Of a stretch of DNA of 12,247 nucleotides, positions 1-9,015 are shown in pieces. The stretch covers positions 1-12,247 of the forward strand of contig JAOXYB010046690.1 in NCBI GenBank assembly GCA_028565635.1. The letters run 5' to 3'. The translations under genes and the position numbers were made by a program. The notes below the pieces were generated by a model. It was not told where the DNA came from. It did no database searches and saw nothing but the letters and a program-made list of their open reading frames with translations. Each line of letters starts with the position of its first letter. Within the stretch, counting starts at the first letter, position 1. This stretch comes from Phoronis ovalis (lineage: Eukaryota; Phoronida; Phoronidae).

Positions 1-378
1 TATATAAAAATGCTATAAAACCAAAATATATCTTTTATACCCTTCTGAATAGACGGGCCTTTCCCGATTTCAAAATAAACATTATAATTAACCATAAGTA
101 AAATTGTAATAAATTAGTTTTATATGTTTTAATCAAGAATTTAAACTTGCATTGTCAGAATAAAAACTAAAGAAATGCCATTTTAGGCTTGTGCAAATAA
201 ATAGAATCATGTTAGTTTTGTGCTAAGAAATGTTTAGGATATGAATTACAAATCATAATATTACATGTTAATGTTTGCTTGGTAACTCTCTTCCACATCT
301 GCTATCACCCTGTTCTATATATTTACTAAATATAATGTACACATAATTTTTACAAAAATTCAGTTGAACACTACATTT

Positions 379-442
379 ATTGATAGGATATATCAATATA
401 CATATACTACTGGAGGTTCAAAGAACCTATAGATACAGTAGT
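379..442. repeat. Two adjacent short hairpins
   Basis: The first hairpin has perfect 7-bp arms, ATTGATA (379-385) and TATCAAT (391-397), around a 5-nt loop. The second has an inner stem AGGTTC/GAACCT (414-419, 423-428) around AAA and an outer stem ACTACTG/CAGTAGT (406-412, 436-442). The two stems of the second hairpin are separated by one base on the left and seven on the right. The stems are too short for a typical miRNA precursor, and no function can be assigned. Confidence 0.5.
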
Positions 443-928
443 GTCTGTTAGTTTAGTGCCAGAGTTAAATTTCCATGTGATATGCAATCAAAATGTTGAA
501 ATTCCTGTTATACACTGTAACAAGTACTCAGTAGAAAAGCATAGGGTTAAATTATTTTCCACTATTTCTATTTTATCAGTGTTTAATTACTTCAGCATAT
601 TATTTGAATGTTGAATTGATTTTATAAGGTAAATGATAGGTTGGTGTTTAAACGAGCCTGAGAAAATCAATGTTTCTATTGTAAAAATCACAGTCTTAAA
701 TAGTTATAGTAGTAATAAGTAATTTTATGCTAGGATTGCATTGAAAAATATTTAGAACTTAACGTGTTATTATAACCCAAGAACATGTCTTTAAACCTGC
801 AAAAAAGCACAGCAGTAGATTATCAAATGATGGAATTTGATATTCGACACCTGGGGGTCTAGGCAGCGGCACCTAATATTCTAGTATGTAAGAATGGATA
901 TATGTGTGTGTGAAAAATGCCATGTATA

Positions 929-962
929 GAGGGAGAGGGAGAGGGGGAGAGAGAGGAGAGAG
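929..962. repeat. GA-rich microsatellite
   Basis: This is an impure run of GGGAGA/GAGAGA units, preceded at about 901-912 by a short GT run. The same run read on the minus strand gives a Leu/Ser-rich open frame that is clearly repeat-derived. Confidence 0.9.
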
Positions 963-1765
963 CAGAATACTTGAGTCATTATATTGAGAAGTGGACATCT
1001 TGTGATCATGGTAACCATGTTGTTCCTGGACATTTGTTTTCTAATGCAGAAATACCAACAGGAAGTGAACACTTTTAATATGGTGATTTCTGAGATTTGC
1101 CATGTGGACCTATTTTTCATAATTTTAGCCAGTGGCACAGATGATAGTAATCGTTGAGTTCGAGGCAGAACTAGGATTTACCTAATATTTATGGAGATCA
1201 CACCTTTGACTAAAGTTTATACACAATGGTCATCTGGATTGTTTTAAGAAAAAATATTACTATTACTGTAAGATATATGCATAATATATACTTGTATGTG
1301 TTAGTATGTTAGTTACTTTACTATTTCCCTTATATTGAATTTCTTGCATACTCTACATATTATTGATTAACATTGTGTTTTTATTGTTAAATGTTATATT
1401 TTGATTATTAACATTATTTTGTATAATGCACATGCACTAACATGACATAAGCCACAGTCTTAAAAGAAAAAATTCTGTAAACAGTTATTAAAATTACACA
1501 ATAAATAAAACAACTTATCATGTGACACATATTTCTTGTACACTATCCCATATTATGATCCATATTCATTTTCTGCCTACCAATACTGCAACATTATGTA
1601 AATTGGATTATTATAATATTCTTATAGGTTTAATGGGGTAACCAACATAACTCTTGATCTAAAAAAACAATTGCTTTGAAATTTGACATGTTTTCATATA
1701 TTAGATGGATTTTACATTGTTAATTGAGTAACTATGAATTATTTTGAGCAAATTCTGTGATATAG

Positions 1766-1779
1766 GTTACCATAGCAAT
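1766..1779. promoter_or_regulatory. RFX X-box-like site
   Basis: GTTACCATAGCAAT differs from the imperfect palindrome GTTRCCATRGYAAC, bound by RFX factors, only at the last base. A second similar site, ATTACCATGGTAAC, lies at 4630-4643. The sites stand alone and function is not shown. Confidence 0.25.
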
Positions 1780-1863
1780 AATTATCTTGGCCATTTTTAT
1801 GCCCATTGCATAATTAAAGTGAATCATCGTTGTTGTCGGCATATGTAACAATTCTTTAACTTG

Positions 1864-1906
1864 CGATAACAGCTGTAGTTTTTATCAGATCAGCTTCATA
1901 ATTTGA
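1864..1906 (+). repeat. Fragment of the dispersed repeat also seen at 11015-11735
   Basis: The segment carries the order GATAACAGCTG, then TTTTTATCAGATCAGCTTCAT, then ATTTG. The same order recurs, diverged, at 11015-11063 and at 11429-11474. Three copies of one box in 12 kb show that it belongs to an interspersed repeat family. Only this box is recognisable here, so the copy is truncated or decayed. Confidence 0.6.
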
Positions 1907-2225
1907 CTTTATGTTTCAGGATGTCGTCTGTTATAGAAGTCTTCAATTAAGTTTTAAAAGTTTCTTTTTTTTATAAAAATACTATTTTTTAATATTTAAA
2001 TAATTTAGATAATAGCTGATGTGATCTGACAAAAATGAATTGTTACATCTTAATCTAATGGAGAAAATGTACGTCATATTTCATGATAAAATCTGATTTA
2101 CAACTTCCTGTCCTCTAAAACTATGTTTACAAATATTGAATGCAATTTATACATGGAAAGCCCAGGTTATCAAAAATAATTTAAATTGTCACAAGTTTGA
2201 AACAGCATGTTAAAATGAACTGAAC

Positions 2226-2445
2226 TAATGCTGCACTAGTATAGTGGTTATTTAGTATGTCTGCTTTCATGCTAGAGGTTGTGGGTTTAAACCTAGTCCA
2301 ATTCTTATCCCCATGGCTCGAATGATTGCATTTCCCCTAACCCAATTGCCTGTAATGTCTGCAAAAAGCTAATGTTAGTTTGTTACTCACTTGGTAATAA
2401 AATTCTGCGGAGTGCTGTGAAACAACCAGAGAGTAATGTACTAAA
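2226..2445 (+). mobile_element. tRNA-derived SINE, degenerate
   Basis: The head looks like a decayed tRNA gene. TAGTATAGTGG (2237-2247) fits the RNA polymerase III A box TRGYNNANNNG and continues as TTA, as in tRNA-Asp and tRNA-Glu genes. GTTTAAACC (2285-2293) fits the B box GWTCRANNC with one mismatch, about 48 bases downstream of the A-box start. The T-arm stem pairs poorly, so this is not a working tRNA. A non-tRNA body follows, roughly 2294-2445. I could not fix the 3' end or find target duplications. The SINE family was not identified. Confidence 0.6.
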
Positions 2446-2640
2446 ACCATAGATAACATATACTCCTCATCTAACCAAAAAAATCTTACCTTGTGTCAAA
2501 TCAAAATCAGGATTCAAATACTCCTTCTGTGAATATGACCTTGTGGTCTGTAGCCAAAACAGTACTGCATGTGAACATTTTGACAAAGTATAAGTTTTCA
2601 TTGAATTTATTTAAAATTCAGTAAAACAGCATGTTTCTTA

Positions 2641-2687
2641 GGGATCATCTCAAAAGTTATCGCAATGACCACAAACATATAGTGTTT
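2641..2687 (+). repeat. Left terminal inverted repeat of the MITE
   Basis: The 47-bp arm runs from GGGATCATC to TATAGTGTTT and pairs with 3125-3171 at 45 of 47 positions. Confidence 0.9.
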
Positions 2688-3124
2688 AGTATAGGGGGCA
2701 GGGGGGGGGGGTTAAAATCTCCCATGTTTATGGTTTAGTGCAAAATGAAAAAATCATTCCTAGTATATATACGATATTTAAAATTATTCCTGTTTTGAAA
2801 TAGTAAAAGCACCCCTGTCACACGCCCCCCTTTGAAGCAGAAAGAATTTTTGTTTTGTTTACGGCACTTATTCTGGGCATATTGGTACAATAGGAGTGGA
2901 AATGCTTTTTTTTTTGCTTGTCAATTTTTTTGCAGCACGGAGATGTTTCAGCGACCTTTTTTGATTACTAAACTGATATTTTTCTCGCACCCCCTTTTGT
3001 AAAATTGTCTGACGGCCCTGATTTCGCTCTTGAAATTGGTAGTCAGTTTTTACATGTGCGTGACGTCCAAATCTCACTACCCCCCTACGTTTGACCAGGG
3101 GGGTGGGGCGGTAATTCCTATATG

Positions 3125-3171
3125 AAACACTATACGTTTGTGGTCATTGTGATAACTTTTGAGATGATCCC
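3125..3171 (-). repeat. Right terminal inverted repeat of the MITE
   Basis: This is the reverse complement of the left arm with two transitions. It ends GAGATGATCCC and is followed by the TTA duplicate. Confidence 0.9.
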
Positions 3172-3174
3172 TTA

Positions 3175-5015
3175 TAACAAATACATTTTTAAGTTCTAAA
3201 AATGTACAGTGTTTTTTTCAAATATCTTTAATTGATTTGTTTTTTAATCATGAAGCGAATATAATAATTGGCTCTTCATGCAATTTGTGAGTCTGTGAAC
3301 ATTGATAAGAACAATATTAAAAAAAAGTGCAAAAAACAAAAAAGTATTCTTATGAAAATTATATGAAAAATACAAGCAATGTCTAATTGTTAAAAAAATA
3401 ATTACTATAAGTTGGTGTAGTAAAGCTAAAAAGTTTTAAAATAGTGTCTAGCGTTACAACAAAAACAGAGCTCCAAAGCAGCAATTGTTTATGCAGACAT
3501 GTAAAATATGCTTGTATCTACTTCATGCAGCCTTTTATATTGGCAATTCTCATATCTAGTCTAGGAAATAAAGTTGAATACTTGCTTGTATACACACCTT
3601 TGAATGTTACTGCACTGCGTCGTCATATCTTGTGCTGAGTTGTGACGTTGTATTTATTTATTTTATGAGTTAATTTAATGTTTAAGTGTGTAGTTTAAAT
3701 TGGATTTCTAAATATTTGCAAAACATGTATTGGTGGACAAAACATGAAAATGGATCATAGTCAGCTCAAGAATAGCTTATTTATCAAACTGTTTCCGGGT
3801 AATAACTAGCTTATTTATCGAATACGGGTTATACAAACACCCAGCACGTTTTTTCTCCGCTATAAAACTATATCAATAACAAGTTAATAAATAAAAATCG
3901 ATTTGTTGGCAGTTTGGTTACATCATATATTATTTTTTAACAGAGAGCAGCTCTCATGAATCGTCATTAACTAAAAGACAAAAACATTAAGCATGAACAC
4001 ATGATTTTATGCACAATAATCAATTGGGAAGTCAACAGAGGTGTCAATACCGGTCAATACACATGATTTTATAACATACTGTAACATCTTTGTCAAAATA
4101 TTATATTTTGTAATCAGGTGATTGCATATCTGTGAAAAATACAGGAGTTTAATGTTTTTACCATATAAATCTAGTGCTTCTACGATATCATCAATTGAAG
4201 TATTATGGGATATAATGGCTTCTCTTGTAGCAATTTTGTGGCACTATAATAACATTCAAATTAATTGCGCAATTTTGATACTTCTTGGAAATGATAAATC
4301 TAATGCCATCTTGGTAAAAATGAAATTGAAAGTTCTAAATGTTAGTATGTGTTATTACAATTTGTAAGCATTTGATCCTGAAGTTCTTCGCACAGCTTCA
4401 TGTTTCTCAAAATTTCTGTTAACTTTGAGTTTTTATTAATTATAAATTAAATTGGTTTATACCATGGAATATAAAAATGCTGCAAGACTTGAACTATATA
4501 TAAATTTAATATAATTCTAATATAATATAACTGAGTCAACCTATTCTTTTTGTTGAAACATAATTTCAGTGATTTTTAAAAGGACAAAGGTTTAGCAACA
4601 AACAAATAATTTTTATTTTGACAAATAATATTACCATGGTAACAGCTATTATCAAGCAGTAATAAAAATTCGTGCTACTTTATAAAGTCGTATTAAAAAT
4701 AAAATGTAGTGCTTTATCCATGACAGCTATTTGCTTATTTGACTTCAACCTCCATATGAATCATGGCATACTGGTTAGTGTGAAACGCACCCTCATGTAT
4801 CGAATAATGGTATGTAGTTCCAGTATATTGCACCTGATCTCATTACATTACATTTACATTCATATTTGTAACTTTTCTTTTATCTTAACTTGCATATATA
4901 GTATGGTAAGTATGATCTGTATTAAAATAAGATTTAAGTAAATAGAATGATGAATAAACAGTGATTTAATCAAGAAGTTTGTTTTCCTGGAATAAGTTTT
5001 GATTTTGTGTTGTAG
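3175..5015. other. AT-rich non-coding stretch before the first recognised exon
   Basis: Dense stops in all frames and no convincing exon. It holds a diverged direct duplication at 3773-3830 and a 14-bp direct repeat ACACATGATTTTAT (3997-4010 and 4059-4072). It also has the palindrome TTACCATGGTAA (4631-4642) within the second RFX-like site. Open frames at 4122-4367 and 4672-4941 encode hydrophobic, low-complexity peptides with no family resemblance and are not called. The last part, ending TTTTGTGTTGTAG, is the 3' part of the intron before the 5016 exon. Confidence 0.6.
3773..3830. repeat. Diverged direct duplication of about 34 bp
   Basis: TAGCTTATTTATC occurs at 3773-3785 and 3807-3819. 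Each copy is followed by a related tail containing CGGGTTA or CGGGTAA. This is a two-copy tandem duplication in non-coding DNA. Confidence 0.6.
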
Positions 5016-5138
5016 GTATCAGAAGAGTGTAAAGGTTTGAGATCAAACCTCACAGAAGTGGAAAGTGAATGCAATGCAACTAAAGCTTATGTGAATGAGT
5101 TAGAGAAAAAAATAACCAACTTGGATGACTTAGTTCAG
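5016..5138 (+). CDS. RIMBP: RIM-binding protein, coiled-coil exon 1 of 5 in window (partial gene)
   Basis: RIM-binding proteins are presynaptic active-zone scaffolds. Their SH3 and fibronectin III domains link voltage-gated calcium channels to RIM, and the N-terminal part is coiled coil. This exon lies between a TTTTGTGTTGTAG acceptor and a CAG/GTATAA donor. It is 123 nt, phase 0 at both ends, 41 codons with no stop. The peptide starts VSEECKGLRS and ends NLDDLVQ, is rich in E, K, L and N, and is heptad-like. It has no start codon, so more exons must lie upstream. This is the least conserved of the coiled-coil exons. I assign it from strand, phase and composition shared with the exon at 5432. 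Confidence 0.75.
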
Positions 5139-5431
5139 GTATAAAAACTCTTAATTCTTTTAAAAACTAAGCTCAAAACAGAAGCGTATGGGCTATAGTC
5201 TGATTTAAAAAAAAATTTAATGTAATTTTATTTCTTAAGTTATGGTAATTGTATACAACAACTGTATAGAACAACTGTGACAGCTGGTAGTTGGATAATC
5301 TCTGATCAGGGAGATAAATCACTGACTGAAAATAACCTTAATATATATTGCTATTCTTTATAAAATTTTATTAATATTAAAGTCTGTAACCTATATCTAT
5401 GTACTTTAAGTTATTCTAAAAAATGTTTTAG

Positions 5432-5587
5432 CAACTTAAAAATACTGCAGAAAACTATCAGAAATTAGAAAAGGAGCATGATGATACGTTACAGTCCTTA
5501 AATAAACAACAAGAAGCAATAAAAGCTTTACAGTCATCCAGAGAGGAAGCAGACAAGAAGCATAAAGAGGAAGTAGAACAGTTTCGG
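5432..5587 (+). CDS. RIMBP: RIM-binding protein, coiled-coil exon 2 of 5 in window
   Basis: The 156-nt exon has acceptor AATGTTTTAG and donor CGG/GTAATC. It is phase 0 at both ends and gives 52 codons (residues 42-93 of the joined fragment). The peptide includes YQKLEKEHDDTLQSL and EEADKKHKEEVEQF. These align, from memory, with the N-terminal coiled coil of vertebrate RIMBP2 (the ELEHEQALAVLN and AKKEHEGAV segments). The alignment runs directly into the exon at 8511 with about one residue of gap, so no coding exon is required in the 2.9-kb intron that follows. This collinearity is a main reason for the gene call. Confidence 0.88.
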
Positions 5588-5998
5588 GTAATCTAACATC
5601 ACACACCTTCATGATAGAGTTAATATGACTGTACAGTATGCTTTATTTATAATACCAACTGACAATATGACCTTGGGATGCTTGTGCAATCTACAAACTA
5701 CAATGCGTGTAATATAATACATGGATACAAACATGAAATACAGGAATCGTGCCCCCACTATTCCAATGTTGCTATTTACAGTCTAAGAAATACTGCTGTA
5801 GATGCATATTGACTCTTTAGTAATTATCATAATCATAATGAAGAAATAGATATGCAGTGTTGTCAGTTCTACATATTTTCATCCATCAAAATTTCCTATA
5901 CACTCATTGCTCTAAATCATGCTATTTCTACACACTTTCAATTTCTGCTTTATAATAAATTATGACAAGAAATAAATTCATATATTTTTGTCATGTAG

Positions 5999-6076
5999 CT
6001 GTTGAAAAGACACCATTTTTGGTTACTAAATGAAAGTAATCCATTCATAAGGAGGGGATTAAAAGCTTATTTTGAG
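5999..6076 (+). other. Candidate symmetric cassette exon in the RIMBP intron
   Basis: The segment lies between acceptor TTTTTGTCATGTAG and the strong donor GAG/GTGAGA. It is 78 nt, exactly 26 codons, open in phase 0. That phase is compatible with both neighbours, since the exon ending at 5587 and the one starting at 8511 are both phase 0. The peptide would start LLKRHHFWLL and end GLKAYFE, which is aromatic and basic and unlike the coiled coil around it. Known homologues read straight across without it. A chance open frame of this length is quite possible, so confidence is low. Confidence 0.25.
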
Positions 6077-6456
6077 GTGAGAAATTAACAGATTAATATT
6101 GAATATAAAAGATGATCACAGTTAGATTTCACCAAATACTTAAGTCTAAATGGTGAGTAGTTTTAAAAAGATTGAAGTTCCTAAACAGTTAAATTGTTTT
6201 TTTCATCTGTAAATTCTTGTGGTAAAAATAAATATGTAAGAAAACTGCCAGTTTAAGGGACTTTTCTATAAAAAGCAAATTATTATTACAAACATACAAC
6301 AAGTTATGTCAACCTATTTTTATTTGACGGTTTCCTATTCAAAATTCCAGTCAAAATTCGCTAAGAAGAAATATAATAAGAGTTAATTCTAGACTGAAGC
6401 ACTGTCACTTGATGTTGGTGCTAAATAAATGTAATAATGACAGTGGTGACAGGATA

Positions 6457-6766
6457 ATGATAACAGGAGCGGGATATCTCACCGAAAACAAATCTTACAA
6501 TTAAGACAACTCGCCGAAAGGAGTTAGAAGGGTCAACAACTTGCAGAATTTTGATTTTTGGCAACTTGTCCAACATATAATATTAAATCAAAATTCAGCA
6601 GTATAAAATAAACTCAAGGATACATTACAGATGGTAATATATATAAAAGTTCATATTAGGCAAGTTGTCCATGACTGCATTTCAGACTTTCGGCGAGTTG
6701 ACTTCTGGCCACTTGGTCATTCGGTGAGTTGGTAATTTGGCAAAATGTCCTAGACGCATGATAACA
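6457..6766. mobile_element. Palindromic MITE-like relic with GGCRAGTTG boxes
   Basis: Inverted arms lie at 6478-6520 and 6687-6728. CTCACCGAA (6478-6486) pairs with TTCGGTGAG (6720-6728), and CAACTCGCCGAAAG (6507-6520) pairs perfectly with CTTTCGGCGAGTTG (6687-6700). The spacers are 20 and 19 nt. Related boxes follow inside and out: GGCAACTTGTCC, GGCAAGTTGTCC, GGCCACTTGGTC and GGTGAGTTGGTA. ATGATAACA occurs on both sides (6457-6465, 6758-6766) and could be a 9-bp target duplication. There is no coding capacity. The superfamily is unknown; a 9-bp duplication would suit Mutator-like elements but chance is not excluded. Confidence 0.6.
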
Positions 6767-7625
6767 CCTAGATTATTTTTAAGTAAATTCATTTAAATTC
6801 TTGTTTACTTTTTGAAGACCTGCTATTTCATAATTAGTTGCAAAAGGTAAACATTACATATTTTGTTTTATAGTTGACACAAATGAAATATTAAGAAAAA
6901 AGGAATTAGCAAAAATTAAAACATATTACTAGGTAATCTTGAAACAAAGTATTTATTTTAATTGTATGAACTAATTATAAATAAGATACAGTATTTACAA
7001 GTCACTTTTGAGAGATTTTTTTGCTATTGGACTGAAGAGATGGATGTGATTGTTGAATTCCTATTATAGTGATATTGGGATAACAAAGGGAAAAAAGGAA
7101 ACTACCAGTTAGTTCAATACTAGTTTTGTAGTAAAGAAGTGTGCAGATTTATTTGAGGATTGAGTACAGTTCATTTTTTAGCAAACGTTGAACAAATTAG
7201 GTGCAACACTTCTGATACTTTAACAATAAGTTGATCTGAAACTCATGCTGAAAGGAAATATCTTGATTGAAAAGCATCCTAAAAAAAATAATAGAAATTT
7301 TATATAATCAAAATAGGTATAAGCCGGCATAAGTAACATATAAAAAATTGTACAATTGGTTCTTGTACACTTGGACAGAAGCAATTAAAATGCGTTGAAC
7401 ATCTGTAATTGCACCTGTGCACTCTTGACAACTTTCATTGCTAACCGTATCACTTCCCTGACATTTTGAAAAATGGAGTACTCTGTGTTCTAATGTTTTG
7501 GCAAAATTTGATTTGCAGTCATTTAATTAGTTTTGGCATGTGTCTGTTCCGTATATATTGAGGAAGCTAAGTGATAGATATGAATGGTCAAATGCATACG
7601 TTTTAAAAACAGTTATTTTCTGACC

Positions 7626-7876
7626 AAAAAATCTGTGATAGATTCACAGATTAGTTATTTTATTAGCTCAGTGGCATGCCATATAGTAGTTATATATTTT
7701 GTTTTCATTAGAGGAATTAGAAAATTCAGTGCAATGTTGAATCATTTTAGTAAAAAATCTGTGATATATTCAAATTATTTTCTCAGCTCAGTGGCATGCA
7801 ATAAAGTAGCTAATAATATACTTTTTATTTCATTAAGTGAATTAGGCAATTCAGTGCAATGTTCAATCATTTTAAT
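7626..7876. repeat. Two-copy tandem duplication, unit about 126 bp
   Basis: Unit 1 (7626-7751) and unit 2 (7752-7876) share AAAAAATCTGTGATA, then CTCAGTGGCATGC, then GAATTAG, then TTCAGTGCAATGTT, then AATCATTTTA in the same order. The copies have diverged by many substitutions. Unit 1 also has a perfect hairpin, AATCTGTGA (7630-7638) against TCACAGATT (7644-7652), which unit 2 has lost. Confidence 0.85.
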
Positions 7877-8510
7877 ATTTTGAAATGATTTAAGTTATAT
7901 AATAATAATTATAATAATCAGATCATTGGCACAATGAGTATTAGATAGTAAATTGAGATGTTCCACTCATTTACATATAAAGTATGGTATGTTAACTGCT
8001 ATCAAACAATGTTCCTACTATAAAATGAAATAAAAAATTGTTACCTATATACATGCATTACCTAGTTATTTGCCATAGGGTGGATGGGCATAGCTGTGAA
8101 AATTGCTCGTCTGCTTCATTTTATTGATGTGTTTCAGATGCTATGAAATTTCTGAAAAAATCTACTCTGGGTCATTAAATTTGGCTTTGGGTTGGCAGCC
8201 CTGGACATTAAAAGTAAAAAAATTTTAGCCAGGCTGTCTTGGAATCTTGCCAGTTCATGCTTAACTTTTTTTCATATTTATTAAACAAGCTTTGAAAACA
8301 CATGTGAGGATTTATTGTATTCATAAACAATTATGGTATTTATAATGCTTATTAATTTTAAGCATAGACTGATGTCATTTTCATTTTTTTTTGCTTTGAT
8401 ATATAATGATTTAAAATCATCAACTGTCTGAAAAAAGACACAAGATTAATATCACCCCTCTATTCAGTTGTTTTCTTTAAGAACTGTATAAAATATCCTA
8501 TTTATTTCAG

Positions 8511-9015
8511 CTGAAAGTAAAAGACATTGAGCTGAATTATGATAACCAATCAGGAAAATATGAGAAACTCCGCAAACAAGTGGAATGCCTACAGCAAGAA
8601 GCTATTAGTCTGCAGCAAAACAAGCAGATTTTAATTAGTGACAGGAACAAGGTGATAGAAGAAAAGACTCAGGCTTTGTTGAATATTGACAAAATAACAA
8701 CAGAGAATAGACGTATTCTCCATGAAAAAAACAATATTGAAATTGAGAGAGACAAACTGCTGCAAGAAAAAGATACCTTTGAAAAGGAAAATCTCCAACT
8801 TATATTACTTAAAAGCAAATTAGAGAGTGAAAAGGTACAAATCTTACAAAAGGAAAAGGAAGAAGTTTCTCAGAAAAATATAGAGCTGCTTAAATTGCAG
8901 GAGAAAAAAACATCAACGATATCCATTGATATTCAGACAGATATTTCTGGGGATATGGCTCACTTAAATGGTTATGTTGCCCCTCAGGAAAAAGTGAAGA
9001 AACAGGAAAATGGAG
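8511..9015 (+). CDS. RIMBP: RIM-binding protein, large coiled-coil exon 3 of 5, with LC8-type motif
   Basis: The exon starts after TATTTATTTCAG and ends at the consensus donor GGAG/GTAACA. It is 505 nt, entering in phase 0 and leaving one base (phase 1). It gives residues 94-261 of the joined fragment. The start, LKVKDIELNYDNQSGKYEKL, matches the pattern of vertebrate RIMBP2 (AKVRELEEKCRTQSEQF, from memory). A long, nearly proline-free coiled coil runs to about residue 226. A flexible linker follows, with SIDIQTDI (8922-8945, core IQTD), which fits the binding motif of dynein light chain LC8. The reading frame runs past the donor to a stop at 9087-9089, so a retained intron would give a short isoform. 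I prefer splicing because the phase matches the exon at 9720. Confidence 0.9.
8922..8945 (+). other. Putative LC8 (dynein light chain) binding motif in RIMBP
   Basis: The residues SIDIQTDI sit directly after the coiled coil, at about residues 231-238 of the joined fragment. LC8-family ligands typically carry a hydrophobic or Thr residue, Gln, then Thr or Val, often with Asp after or before. IQTD preceded by ID fits that pattern. This is motif matching only. Confidence 0.4.

Larger units (their letters stand above)
1..1863. other. AT-rich non-coding stretch, probably intron or intergenic
   Basis: I see no exon here that I would defend. The stretch is AT-rich with dense stops in all frames. 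Recognisable items are two adjacent hairpins (379-442), a GT run followed by a GA-rich microsatellite (about 901-962), the palindrome CATGGTAACCATG (1007-1019) and an RFX X-box-like site (1766-1779). If the RIMBP gene starts left of the window this is one of its introns. If not, its first exons lie somewhere in 1-5015 and are too short for me to recognise. Confidence 0.6.
2638..3174. mobile_element. 531-bp MITE, Harbinger-like, with TTA target duplications
   Basis: The terminal inverted repeats are 47 bp long (2641-2687 and 3125-3171) and begin GGGATCATCTCAAAAGTTAT. They differ at two positions, both transitions. TTA flanks the element on each side (2638-2640, 3172-3174), as for a 3-bp target duplication. 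TTA/TAA duplications are typical of PIF/Harbinger transposons, and TIRs starting with G's suit that group. No transposase is visible, so the element is non-autonomous. Just inside the ends are G-rich tracts, including 11 consecutive G's (2701-2711) and a G6-T-G4 run (about 3098-3108). The near-identical TIRs suggest a fairly recent insertion. Confidence 0.85.
5588..8510 (+). other. RIMBP intron of 2.9 kb with repeats and a possible cassette exon
   Basis: The intron runs from GTAATC to TTTATTTCAG. It contains a possible in-frame cassette exon (5999-6076), a palindromic mobile-element relic (6457-6766) and a 126-bp tandem duplication (7626-7876). It also has an imperfect stem-loop at about 8191-8240 (GGCAGCCCTGG against CCAGGCTGTC). 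The open frame 7584-7883 lies mainly on the tandem duplication and is not a gene. Confidence 0.8.

Noticed and set aside
1050-1082. Possible 11-codon exon after TTTTCTAATGCAG ending at ATG/GTGATT, reading KYQQEVNTFNM.
   Set aside because: Very short, weak donor, the frame stays open past it only by chance, and no homologue supports it.
881-1138. Minus-strand open frame of 85 codons.
   Set aside because: Its Leu/Ser-rich stretch is just the GA-rich microsatellite translated; the rest has no coding character.
2237-2310. Functional tRNA gene.
   Set aside because: Although A and B boxes are recognisable, the T-arm and anticodon stems do not pair properly, so it is a SINE head.
4122-4941. Two plus-strand open frames (4122-4367, 4672-4941).
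   Set aside because: Hydrophobic low-complexity products rich in I, L, C and Y, typical of random AT-rich frames, with no family resemblance or suitable splice context.
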